Shown here: piece after piece, positions 14,292 through 21,308 of the stretch | How the letters are laid out: every line of letters starts with the position of its first letter | Position numbering within the stretch: position 1 is the stretch's first letter | Virus record (IMG/VR): IMGVR_UViG_3300045999_000387 | Location: 1 to 24,061 of that record | Length of the DNA stretch: 24,061 nucleotides | Direction: 5' to 3' (one strand) | Origin: a virus | Translations under genes and position numbers: made by a program | The notes under the pieces: generated by a model | The model's database searches: none | Told to the model about the DNA's origin: nothing | The model's input: the letters and a program-made list of their open reading frames with translations, nothing else

Positions 14292-14678
14292 TTATTCCTT
14301 AATAGTGATTTTGAAAGAGGGACGGCCAGGCTTGGCCGTAATTGCACCAGCCAAATGCTTGGTGATGGATTCGTCTGCTGATTTCCAGAGCGTCAGGTTT
14401 AGCTCTGGCTTCCAGCGGAACAGGGTCGCCAGATGCTCAGTGAGTCCTGACTCAGTAGCTAGCATTTGCAACTTCTCCGAATCAACCTTGCGGTCAATGC
14501 GGCCAGCAATTTTGACAACATAGCCATCTGGCTCTGCTGTCTCAGTAGTTTCAAAGGACTCAGGCAAGCGCAAGGCTTTAACGATCTTGTCCTCAATCTT
14601 GCGGCGCTCGACTACCGTGCGCTCCTCAAGGGTCTTGTAGCGCAGCCAGTCTGCGCTTAGGGTTTCTAGGTCGCTCAT
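14292..14678 (-). CDS. Hypothetical protein of the Sak4/SSB neighbourhood
   Basis: A 128-aa soluble protein. Its N-terminal half is a charged coiled-coil-like helix (DWLRYKTLEERTVVERRKIE), the middle is beta-rich (DGYVVKIAGRIDRKVD), and the end is basic (PGRPSFKITIKE). I recall similar proteins next to phage SSB and AAA ATPases, but no activity is known. The start overlaps the upstream gene by four bases (ATGA), and only 5 nt separate it from the SSB-like gene. It could be a recombination accessory that binds DNA or a partner, though nothing in the sequence proves this. Confidence 0.65.
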   Translation of the reverse strand: MSDLETLSADWLRYKTLEERTVVERRKIEDKIVKALRLPESFETTETAEPDGYVVKIAGRIDRKVDSEKLQMLATESGLTEHLATLFRWKPELNLTLWKSADESITKHLAGAITAKPGRPSFKITIKE

Positions 14679-14869
14679 AGTTCCCTCGCATTCAACATAG
14701 CCTCAGCCATACGATAAGAAGCAAGCGCAACTTCATCATCAGTTATTTCTGAATCTGAACTTATTGTTTCGGCCATGATCAATTGCATGGCCTTAGACGC
14801 AAAGTAATCCCGCAATGTCATGCCCTCATGGCCGTTGTAATGAACAGGAAATGCTTGATCGTGTTTCAT
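14675..14869 (-). CDS. Small conserved phage protein (MTLRDYF type)
   Basis: A 64-aa acidic protein containing GMTLRDYFASKAMQL, a string I recognise in many small phage and prophage proteins, followed by an acidic stretch (SSDSEITDDE) and a helix (VALASYRMAEAMLNAREL). It overlaps both neighbours by four bases (ATGA). No enzymatic motif. Function unknown. Confidence 0.65.
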   Translation of the reverse strand: MKHDQAFPVHYNGHEGMTLRDYFASKAMQLIMAETISSDSEITDDEVALASYRMAEAMLNAREL

Positions 14870-15543
14870 GCCTTGCCCCCGATCTTCTCAATGATTGCGC
14901 CAAGGTCTGGCGCTTCCCAAGCCTCCAGCTTGCCCGACCTGTCCTTGGCCAACCAGAGGCCATCCGAATCGCACATCAGTGCGCGTTGCGTTACGCCTTC
15001 GGCATCGCGCTCGACTCGCAGTGCGAGTACCTCATCAAAGAAGTAAGGCAAGCCTTGGGTCAGGCTCTTGCCTGGCATTCCTGGGTTGTAAAGCATCTTG
15101 CCCATCTCGTCCGTGCTTTTTTCCAACTTGGCGCTCATGTAGACGTGCTTGCCTGGCAAGTCACGAAAGGCGCGGATCAACTCCTGCATAGTGGTGTTCA
15201 TCTCACCATAAGCTGCGCGGCCATCTTTGGACTTCTTCATCTCAAAGGCCAGAACCACCTCGGCCACCTCGCTGATTGAGTCAAGCGCCACAGACTGAAA
15301 GCCTGATGCCTCCTTGCTGTCCTTGCACCATGTAAACGCCTCGCGCAAGTCGTCCATTGACGCAATCTCGATGTAAGGCAGATCAGCGTCTTGGATAGAC
15401 AACAAGCCGCCCTCAGCACTCAGCACAATCACATTGGGCAGCGTCTTGATCAGCGTGGTCTTGCCTGACCCTGCTGCTCCATACACCAACAACTTCACCC
15501 CATTGGCGGTTAGACCACCTGTTGACTTCAGATTGATAGCCAT
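14866..15543 (-). CDS. Sak4-like RecA-fold ATPase (single-strand annealing type)
   Basis: A 225-aa P-loop ATPase. Walker A is GAAGSGKTT (22-30), and a Walker B-like strand with acidic end is SVALDSISE (D88). The short RecA core without a DNA-repair extension matches Sak4/AAA_24 proteins that phages use for recombination by annealing, together with a DUF669 SSB. AAGGAG lies 7 nt before the ATG. It is the first gene of the leftward operon, about 49 nt from the promoter-like sequence, as expected for an early gene. It might equally act as a loader for another protein; the annealing role is inferred from family and neighbours. Confidence 0.8.
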   Translation of the reverse strand: MAINLKSTGGLTANGVKLLVYGAAGSGKTTLIKTLPNVIVLSAEGGLLSIQDADLPYIEIASMDDLREAFTWCKDSKEASGFQSVALDSISEVAEVVLAFEMKKSKDGRAAYGEMNTTMQELIRAFRDLPGKHVYMSAKLEKSTDEMGKMLYNPGMPGKSLTQGLPYFFDEVLALRVERDAEGVTQRALMCDSDGLWLAKDRSGKLEAWEAPDLGAIIEKIGGKA

Positions 15544-15594
15544 CTTGGCTCTCCTTGTTTTTCACCCACTTCAGGAAATCTGTTCTGGGTGCGC

Positions 15595-15624
15595 TTGCAT
15601 CATAAACATAAAACAGGCTATGAT
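15595..15624 (+). promoter_or_regulatory. Rightward sigma70-like promoter
   Basis: TTGCAT (15595-15600) and TATGAT (15619-15624) are separated by 18 nt; the -10 differs from TATAAT at one base, and the -35 matches TTGACA at four of six. A transcript from about 15631 would have a leader of roughly 33 nt before the HTH gene and continue into the primase-helicase. It overlaps the leftward promoter. Confidence 0.55.
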
Positions 15625-15628
15625 GCAA
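15599..15628 (-). promoter_or_regulatory. Leftward sigma70-like promoter
   Basis: By the symmetry of the inverted repeat, the minus strand carries the same TTGCAT (15623-15628) and TATGAT (15599-15604) with an 18-nt spacer. Transcription would begin near 15592 and enter the Sak4 gene after about 49 nt. It is the only good promoter-like sequence I see for the long leftward operon. Confidence 0.55.
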
Positions 15629-15663
15629 GCGTTCCCGCAAAAATATTTTCACAGGTGCAAATT

Positions 15664-15846
15664 ATGATGACTATCGAGCAGATTAAACAACGACTTGAGG
15701 ATGCCAATCTCAAGAGGGTGGCTGAGAATGCAGGCGTGCATCCGGCCACGGTTTACCGCTTCATGCAAGAGGAGTCCAAGCCTTTGTACGAAACGGTCAA
15801 GGCTTTGAGCGATTACCTGACAAAGCAGGCGGTGACGCATGGCTAG
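15664..15846 (+). CDS. Small helix-turn-helix regulator
   Basis: A 60-aa protein. Residues about 16-33 (LKRVAENAGVHPATVYRF) form a helix-turn-helix in which VAENAG is the first helix and turn and HPATVYRF the recognition helix. The following helix (YETVKALSDYLTKQ) is typical of Cro/repressor-type proteins. ATG 15664 is chosen, with AGGTG 6 nt upstream; ATG 15667 is an alternative. It lies directly downstream of the symmetric operator and overlaps the primase-helicase gene by 8 nt. Probable role: a Cro-like regulator of both divergent early transcripts. There is no sign of an integrase or second repressor in the window, so a lysogeny function is not indicated. Confidence 0.75.
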   Translation: MMTIEQIKQRLEDANLKRVAENAGVHPATVYRFMQEESKPLYETVKALSDYLTKQAVTHG

Positions 15847-17848
15847 TCTAGAAAATGTCCTCGGTGGCCCGTGGTCACCGTCCCCTGAGAAGCTGGTCGC
15901 TCCCCCTGAAGCGCAACTTATAGACGCCATGCGTGCTGCGGGGCTGGAGCCACCAGATCAAATCCACTTTGACGGCAAGATTCACCGCTTTCGCTCGGGC
16001 ACCAAGGGCTCACCAGGCCACGGTGACAAGCCTGGCTGGTATTTGGTCTTTGGCGATGGCATTCCTGCGGGGCGTTTTGGGTGCTGGCGTGCAGGTCTTG
16101 AATTTACTTTTCGGGCTGACATTGGCCGCAAGCTCACTCAGACCGAGGAAATGTCCAATGCCAAGCGTCTTGCCGAGGCCAAGGCACTGCGGGACGCCGC
16201 CATCGAGCGCCAACATCAAGTCGCCAGCGAGACTGTCGAGAAAATCTGGACAACAGCCAATCCCGCAATTGTTGAACACCCCTACCTAGCCAAAAAGGGC
16301 ATTGGTGTTCACGGCGCACGAATTACAGGTGATGGCCGGTTGATGGTGCCTTTGTACGATGCAGACGGCACATTGTCCAGCTTGCAGTACATTGACCACG
16401 AAGGCGGCAAGTTGTACCACGCTGGCGGTCAAACTGGTGGCAAGTTCTGGGTGGTAGGCTCATCAGATGAGCCTGGCACGCTGTACGTGGCCGAGGGCTT
16501 TGCCACCGCTGCCACTATTTTTGAGGCTACCAACCGGCCTTGCGTAGTAGCCTACAGCGCCAGCAACTTGGTGCCAGTGACCGGCAGTTTGCGAGAAAAG
16601 CACGGCATTATGCAAGATATTGTGATTGTGGCTGACCATGACCAATCGGGCGTTGGTCAACGTTATGCAGAACAAGCATCAGCCAAGTATGGCGCACGCA
16701 TGGTGATGCCCCCGATTTTCGGTGATGCCAACGATTATGCCCAAGCGGGGCACAATTTAGCGGCACTGCTCATGCCACCAGCAAATGACTGGCTCATCCC
16801 CGCAGACGAGTTTTCAGCCCAACCCAGCCCCATTTCATGGCTGGTCAAGCGTTGGATTCAGTCCCAAGCCTTAGTCATGGTTCACGGCCCGTCAGGCGGC
16901 GGCAAGACCTTTGTGGTGCTAGATTGGTGCCTACGCATGGCAAGCGGCATAGAAATCTGGGCAGGCCACAAGGTACGCCAGGGCAATGTGGTTTATCTGG
17001 CCGGTGAAGGCCACCACGGCCTGCGAGGTAGGGTAGCAGCATGGAAGCACCACAACAAGGCCGGAAAGCTCAATATGTGGCTATCTAAGGACGGCTGTGA
17101 CCTTAACACCCCCATCGGTTACCTCAAGGTAGTAGAACAGGTCAGGATGCTCAAAGACCGGCCAAGCGTGATAGTGGTCGATACCCTGCACCGATTCTTA
17201 GCTGGTGACGAAAACAGCGCCCAAGACGCCAAGACCATGCTAGACGCCTGCAATGCCCTGATGATGGAGTTTGACTGCTCAGTCATCCTAGTCCACCACA
17301 CAGGCGTGTCAGACGAGGCTCAACACCGTGCCCGAGGCTCAAGCGCGTGGCGAGGCGCTTTGGATATAGAGATCAGCATCGTGCCAGGCAAGGATGACCA
17401 GCCCATGCAAATCGTTCAGCGCAAGTCTAAAGACGCTGAATTGGCCGAAACCGTGTTCGTAGAACTCCAACAAGTGACCATCCCCGCATGGTATGACGAG
17501 GACAACCAACCCGTCACCAGCGCAGTCATTGTCCAAGCCCAGACCCCCATTGCCACCAAAAAAGACAGCAAAATCGATAGCCACCGCAAAGCCTTTGAGA
17601 ACGCTTGGTGGGGCACTGGCGCTGAAATTCGTGATGGCCTGCCCTACGTAAGTCGGTCAGCATTGAAGGACAAACTGGCCTCAGATGGGCGCAAACCACG
17701 CACCATTGAGAACGATTTGAGCGCAGCATATCCAGATAAATTGATCGGTGCGCTCATCGTTTCTGAGATCATTAGTCCGCTTGAGCATGGCTGGATTGTG
17801 GTGGACGAGGTGCAATCGAGCGCCATGTTGGTGCGAAAAGGTGGGTGA
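15839..17848 (+). CDS. Primase-helicase fusion (TOPRIM plus RecA-like helicase)
   Basis: A 669-aa replication protein. An N-terminal region with primase-associated features (1-140) is followed by a TOPRIM domain with LYVAEGFATA (E219) and VIVADHDQSG (D266, D268). A RepA/AAA_25-type helicase core follows, with Walker A GPSGGGKTF (350-358), Walker B VIVVDTLHRF (D448) and the VILVHHTG motif (H486, H487). The last 110 residues include a helical segment that may bind DNA. Synthesis of primers and unwinding on one chain is common in phages that replicate without a host primosome. It overlaps the HTH regulator by 8 nt, so both are expressed from the rightward promoter. No DNA polymerase is visible, so host polymerase is probably used. 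Confidence 0.88.
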   Translation: MASLENVLGGPWSPSPEKLVAPPEAQLIDAMRAAGLEPPDQIHFDGKIHRFRSGTKGSPGHGDKPGWYLVFGDGIPAGRFGCWRAGLEFTFRADIGRKLTQTEEMSNAKRLAEAKALRDAAIERQHQVASETVEKIWTTANPAIVEHPYLAKKGIGVHGARITGDGRLMVPLYDADGTLSSLQYIDHEGGKLYHAGGQTGGKFWVVGSSDEPGTLYVAEGFATAATIFEATNRPCVVAYSASNLVPVTGSLREKHGIMQDIVIVADHDQSGVGQRYAEQASAKYGARMVMPPIFGDANDYAQAGHNLAALLMPPANDWLIPADEFSAQPSPISWLVKRWIQSQALVMVHGPSGGGKTFVVLDWCLRMASGIEIWAGHKVRQGNVVYLAGEGHHGLRGRVAAWKHHNKAGKLNMWLSKDGCDLNTPIGYLKVVEQVRMLKDRPSVIVVDTLHRFLAGDENSAQDAKTMLDACNALMMEFDCSVILVHHTGVSDEAQHRARGSSAWRGALDIEISIVPGKDDQPMQIVQRKSKDAELAETVFVELQQVTIPAWYDEDNQPVTSAVIVQAQTPIATKKDSKIDSHRKAFENAWWGTGAEIRDGLPYVSRSALKDKLASDGRKPRTIENDLSAAYPDKLIGALIVSEIISPLEHGWIVVDEVQSSAMLVRKGG

Positions 17849-17854
17849 TTTTAA

Positions 17855-17904
17855 GCCCCCTAGCCCCCTGAAGTCCCCTTTAGGGGGATTGAGGGTTAGG
17901 GGGC
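17855..17904. repeat. GC-rich imperfect hairpin, copy 1
   Basis: An outer stem GCCCCCTA (17855-17862) pairs with TAGGGGGC (17897-17904), and an inner stem TCCCC (17874-17878) with GGGGA (17884-17888). It shares CCCTTTAGGG and GGGTTAGGGGGC with copy 2. There is no T-run after it, so it is not a standard intrinsic terminator. Confidence 0.65.
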
Positions 17905-17918
17905 AAAACGCTCGAAAA

Positions 17919-17966
17919 GCCCCCTCCCCTCCCCTCACACCCTTTAGGGTGAGGGGGTTAGGGGGC
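17919..17966. repeat. GC-rich imperfect hairpin, copy 2
   Basis: An outer stem GCCCCCT (17919-17925) pairs with AGGGGGC (17960-17966), and an inner stem CACCC (17938-17942) with GGGTG (17947-17951). It lies 14 nt after copy 1 and has the same core and end. The pair fills most of the 176-nt gap between the helicase and small terminase genes; nothing else is seen there except AAGGACT before the terminase gene. Confidence 0.65.
17920..17942 (-). other. G-quadruplex motif
   Basis: On the minus strand there are four G-runs of 3, 4, 4 and 5 bases separated by loops of 5, 1 and 1. This fits the standard intramolecular G-quadruplex pattern. It lies in the left arm of hairpin copy 2, so the two structures would compete. 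It could slow replication or transcription between replication and packaging genes. Confidence 0.5.
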
Positions 17967-18024
17967 ATCGATGCGGCGAGGATTTGGGGTGAAGTTATAA
18001 ATTTGGAAGTGAGCAAGGACTAAC

Positions 18025-18546
18025 ATGGAAAAAGATGTTTTGGAAATGGCGGTGGCTAAACATGCTGGCGGTAGGCCAACGACTTTTGGGATTGATCATC
18101 CGTGCTGGATGACGATGTGCCAAGACATTAGCCAGGGCAAGAGCTTAAGCACTTCGCTCAAAGCTGATGGAATGCCGTCTTATGTGCTTGTCATGGCGAT
18201 GATTAAAAAAGATGTGGCGTTTCGAGCTATGTACGAAAAGGCCATCGAGGATCGGGCTGATCGTCTCGCTGAGGAAATACTGGAGCTGGCTGATGAAGCC
18301 ATCCCAGCGCATCTTGATGGGCCTTCAAAAAGCGCTTGGGTCAACCAAAAGCGGATTCAGGTAGATGCCCGCAAGTGGGTGGCCGCTAAACTCAAGCCAA
18401 AGGTCTATGGGGATCGAATCGATGTCTCGGTGACCGATACCCGCATCAGCGTCTCTGATGCGCTTAAAGAGGCCAAACAGCGCGTCCTAACGGATGAAAG
18501 CAATATCGTTGATGTGGCGGTTAAAGAGATGGTGAACAAGGAATAG
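18025..18546 (+). CDS. Small terminase subunit, Sf6-like
   Basis: A 173-aa protein. An N-terminal basic GGRPTTF and a homeodomain-like HTH region (about 27-60) precede the YEKAIEDRADRLAEEILELA helix (about 71-90) typical of Sf6-type small terminases. Then follow VNQKRIQVDARKWVAAKL and KPKVYGDRIDV, the conserved oligomerisation end. The small terminase recognises the packaging site and recruits the large subunit. AAGGACT lies just before the ATG. In most phages the large subunit follows directly, but here a non-coding region and a 799-aa gene intervene. The packaging site is often within or beside this gene. Confidence 0.85.
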   Translation: MEKDVLEMAVAKHAGGRPTTFGIDHPCWMTMCQDISQGKSLSTSLKADGMPSYVLVMAMIKKDVAFRAMYEKAIEDRADRLAEEILELADEAIPAHLDGPSKSAWVNQKRIQVDARKWVAAKLKPKVYGDRIDVSVTDTRISVSDALKEAKQRVLTDESNIVDVAVKEMVNKE

Positions 18547-18593
18547 GCTTTGACTATCGATTGTGCGCTTTGCGAAGGGATTCTTAATAACTA

Positions 18594-18603
18594 CGCATAT
18601 GCG
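18594..18603. repeat. Perfect 10-bp palindrome CGCATATGCG
   Basis: A self-complementary decamer 48 nt after the small terminase stop, in non-coding sequence. A possible operator or part of a packaging site; no direct evidence for either. Confidence 0.35.
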
Positions 18604-18613
18604 CGGCGCAGTC

Positions 18614-18625
18614 AGGGTTAACCCT
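18614..18625. repeat. Perfect 12-bp palindrome AGGGTTAACCCT
   Basis: A self-complementary dodecamer in the same non-coding region. It lies inside a wider inverted pair, CAGTC before it and GACTG after it (about 25 nt apart). It could be a protein-binding site for terminase or a regulator. Confidence 0.4.
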
Positions 18626-18680
18626 ACAATAAGCCCCGACTGATATTCCACAGTGTCCATTATGTTAAGTCGGCAGTGAG

Positions 18681-18894
18681 TTACGCACAGGTTATACAGA
18701 GCAAAACCGCAGTAGTGCCAGTTATCCACAGGGCTAGGCGCATAACTTGCCTTTTGCCCTGTGCATAACCCAGAAAACGGCCTAAGTAAGCGCCCACTTA
18801 CAAACGAGGGGGGCGGGTAGGGCCCAGCGCCGAGGGGTCACGGTGACGGTGCGTTCACGAACATTTTTATTTTATTTTTTAGAAATATCATTTA
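18681..18894. other. Candidate replication origin with DnaA boxes and AT-rich tract
   Basis: The 358-nt gap between 18546 and 18905 has no convincing gene. It contains two perfect matches to the DnaA box TTATNCACA: TTATCCACA (18722-18730, + strand) and TTATGCACA (18760-18768, minus strand). Two one-mismatch sites are TTACGCACA (18681-18689) and TTATACAGA (18692-18700). Downstream is an AT-rich tract (18863-18894) that could unwind, and a G-run cluster (18808-18837) with G-quadruplex potential. DnaA boxes beside an AT-rich element are the layout of bacterial and plasmid origins. GTCAC-G-GTGAC (18837-18847) is a further small palindrome. Function is inferred from architecture alone. Confidence 0.45.
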
Positions 18895-18904
18895 CCATCG
18901 AGCT

Positions 18905-21304
18905 ATGCCGATAAACAACGCACTTACCCCAGAAGGCCAGAACGCGCTTGGTGCTGCGTTTGGCTACTACCCGCAGTTAAGGCGCAACCGAACTATCCAA
19001 GACCCCAGACTGGCCGCTGAGATGCCGTTGCAGTTCTTGCGGGGTAGGTTGGCGGGAACGCTGGGATTGCCATCAGATGTGGCGAACTTGGTGCGTAGCC
19101 CCATGCCAATGGAGATGTACGGTGATGTGGACTATGCGCAGCAAGCGCAAGTGCCGTATGGCTCGCAAGAATTGCTAAGGACGCTGCCCTTGCCCCCACA
19201 AGGGGCGGCGCAGGCAGCCGCGGCCAATGTTGGTGCGTTTATCCCGCTAACACCGATGGAGGCATTGCAAGCGGCAAGGGCTGCTAGGCAGGCGGCGTTT
19301 GCCACGGGTAGGACGTTGGGGCCGACAGCGGCAAGAATGACTGAGGGGTATTTGCAGCGGCAGGGGTTGATGCCTGGGGTGTTGCCTGCTGAGGCTCCTA
19401 AATTTAACGCAAACCAGTTGGCTCAAAGCGTAAAGCCAAGGGCAGAAGTATCGCCGCTGGGCTTTTACAGCGCGGTGGAGCAGCAGGCGTTGAACCTTCC
19501 CCGTAAACAAGGCACTGGTGAATCGTTCCTTAACGATCTGGCGAAGGGCCAAGATGTTAAGAAGTATGAGATGGAGACAATGGGGTTGGATGCGTTCTTG
19601 AGGGGCAGGACTAACGTGACCCGTCAAGAGGTGCAGGACTTTATTGCTAACAACCGTATCAATGTGCAGGAGAGGCAACTTGGCGCGGCTGTTAGTGAAG
19701 ACCCAATAGGCATAGCTAAACGCAAAGAAATTTTTGATCAGTACGAGCCGCAGATACAGGCTATGTACAAAGAGATGGACAGCCCCAGCTACAAGCTGGT
19801 TAACCGGCAAGTTAGCCCAGAAGAAAAGCAGCGCGGCATAGTTTTGCAAAACAGGGTTTATAGGAACGAGCCATTGACCGCACATGAACAGGCTGAATTG
19901 ACCAGCATTACGGACAGATTTGGTGGTGTTGCTGTTAAAGAATTTGCAAATGTAGACGAAGCGCGTAAATTCTATTTGGGCATGAGTCAGGAAGAACGGC
20001 TTAGGCATTCCATAATGCCGGTAAACAATCCTACGCAATTGCAAGAAAAAATAAACACATTGCAAAATGTCAGGGACGCACAAGCAGATGCGGCGTATGT
20101 GGTTCCGGAAAGAGTACCTAGCAAATACCACAAGTTCCAACTGCCAGGCGGTGAGAACTACCGTGAGATTTTGCTGACTTTACCCAACAAGCCAATGGAA
20201 GCAAGCAGGGCAGCGGAAAATTACTACACGCAATTTGTTAAGCGTGGGGGTGAGCCAGAATGGGCGCAGTTAAATTCTGCAAGACAACAAGAAATTACAA
20301 ACGCAATGCCAGCGCAAGCTAGAAACGCCTCAGCATCACCGGAATATAGATCATCCCATTTTAATGAACCCAACATCTTGGCGCACATGCGGGTCAATGA
20401 TCGAGTGGATGCTGACGGCAAAAAGATGTTGTTGGTTGAGGAAGTGCAGTCGGACTGGCATCAGGCTGGGCGGGAGAAGGGGTATAACACCCCAGAAAAA
20501 CGAGCTGCGGAACAAAAGAAATTAGATGATTTGCTCATAGAAAGACAGCAATTAGGAGAAAGACAAAAGCAACTTGAAGAACTTGCATCACCATATACAA
20601 GTCAAGGCAAAGATGCCCCAAGAGATATTCTTGATGAATGGAACAGTGTTTCTAACAGACTTAACAGATTGCAAACTGAGCAAAATAGGCTTGGCAGAAG
20701 TACTGGCGAAGGCGTACCAGACGCGCCATTTAAAGACACATGGCATCAACTGGCGCTGAAACGGGCGCTAAAAGAAGCGGTTGACAAGGGCTATGACAGG
20801 ATTGGTTTGACTACGGGCAAGCAGCAAGCAGAGCGCTATGACTTGAGCAAACAGATCAGCAAGGTTTATTACAGCCCCCCTGATTCAAAACAAGCAAACA
20901 AGTACGGCACGGTGTTCAAGGCTTTTGACAGTCGCGGCAATGAAATTATCAACAAGTCTGTGACCCCTGAAGAGCTTCCAGGCATTGTCGGCAAAGAGGT
21001 TGCTCAAAAGCTACTTAATGCAGAGAGCAACAGCATGGGCGTTAAGGCGCTTGAAGGCGTTGATTTGCAGGTCGGCGGCGAGGGCATGAAGAAATACTAC
21101 GATGAGATTTACCCTGCTTTCCTTGAAAAGCAAGGCAAGAAGTACGGTGCGAAAGTCGGAGAGACACGCATAAAGACAGGGCGCGGCGTGCCAGGTGGTG
21201 AAACAGTGCGCTACCTAGACATCACGCCAGAGATGCGTAAAGCCATCAAAGAAGGCCAGCCAATTGCGTCTATCACAAACCACCTTGCAAATGCGATGGC
21301 TTAA
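18905..21304 (+). CDS. Large polyvalent-type phage protein inserted between terminase genes
   Basis: A 799-aa protein. The N-terminal 150 residues are Ala/Pro/Leu-rich helices. Residues about 182-260 (SPLGFYSAVEQQALNLP, then GLDAFLRG and VTRQEVQDFI) form a small domain I recall from large multi-domain phage polyvalent proteins. Residues about 484-525 (FNEPNILAHMRVNDR, LLVEEVQSDWHQAGR) and about 604-780 (VPDAPFKDTWHQLALKRAL, GYDRIGLTTGKQQAERYDL, then YLDITPEMRKAI) are a second conserved module with invariant-looking Glu, Asp, Trp and His. A coiled coil (about 535-595) separates its halves. The catalytic role is unknown. Polyvalent proteins are thought to be injected with DNA to protect or prepare the infection; that is inference. 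The ribosome binding site is weak. Confidence 0.6.
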   Translation: MPINNALTPEGQNALGAAFGYYPQLRRNRTIQDPRLAAEMPLQFLRGRLAGTLGLPSDVANLVRSPMPMEMYGDVDYAQQAQVPYGSQELLRTLPLPPQGAAQAAAANVGAFIPLTPMEALQAARAARQAAFATGRTLGPTAARMTEGYLQRQGLMPGVLPAEAPKFNANQLAQSVKPRAEVSPLGFYSAVEQQALNLPRKQGTGESFLNDLAKGQDVKKYEMETMGLDAFLRGRTNVTRQEVQDFIANNRINVQERQLGAAVSEDPIGIAKRKEIFDQYEPQIQAMYKEMDSPSYKLVNRQVSPEEKQRGIVLQNRVYRNEPLTAHEQAELTSITDRFGGVAVKEFANVDEARKFYLGMSQEERLRHSIMPVNNPTQLQEKINTLQNVRDAQADAAYVVPERVPSKYHKFQLPGGENYREILLTLPNKPMEASRAAENYYTQFVKRGGEPEWAQLNSARQQEITNAMPAQARNASASPEYRSSHFNEPNILAHMRVNDRVDADGKKMLLVEEVQSDWHQAGREKGYNTPEKRAAEQKKLDDLLIERQQLGERQKQLEELASPYTSQGKDAPRDILDEWNSVSNRLNRLQTEQNRLGRSTGEGVPDAPFKDTWHQLALKRALKEAVDKGYDRIGLTTGKQQAERYDLSKQISKVYYSPPDSKQANKYGTVFKAFDSRGNEIINKSVTPEELPGIVGKEVAQKLLNAESNSMGVKALEGVDLQVGGEGMKKYYDEIYPAFLEKQGKKYGAKVGETRIKTGRGVPGGETVRYLDITPEMRKAIKEGQPIASITNHLANAMA

Positions 21305-21308
21305 ATAA

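Larger units (their letters stand above)
15592..15631. promoter_or_regulatory. Perfect 13-bp inverted repeat, candidate operator
   Basis: CGCTTGCATCATA (15592-15604) and its exact reverse complement TATGATGCAAGCG (15619-15631) flank a 14-nt spacer. The pair sits in the only divergent gap of the window, 33 nt before the HTH gene and 49 nt before the Sak4 gene. Each arm covers the -35 of one promoter-like sequence and the -10 of the other. A dimeric HTH protein bound here would block both directions. The encoded neighbour at 15664 is the natural candidate regulator. Confidence 0.65.

Noticed and set aside
17681-18023. Open frames on both strands across the GC-rich hairpins
   Set aside because: The translations of the repeats (LTPFRVRGLGG type) are a known false-gene pattern of GC-rich palindromic intergenic repeats; there is no ribosome binding site.
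18487-18729. 80-codon minus-strand frame over the end of the small terminase and the origin-like region
   Set aside because: Starts from a GTG within a DnaA box, overlaps the terminase end in antisense and has no recognisable domain.
19247-20140. Long 297-codon open frame on the minus strand within the 799-aa gene
   Set aside because: It lies opposite a longer frame with conserved modules; its own translation is rich in Cys, His, Phe and Leu with no motif and no ribosome binding site.
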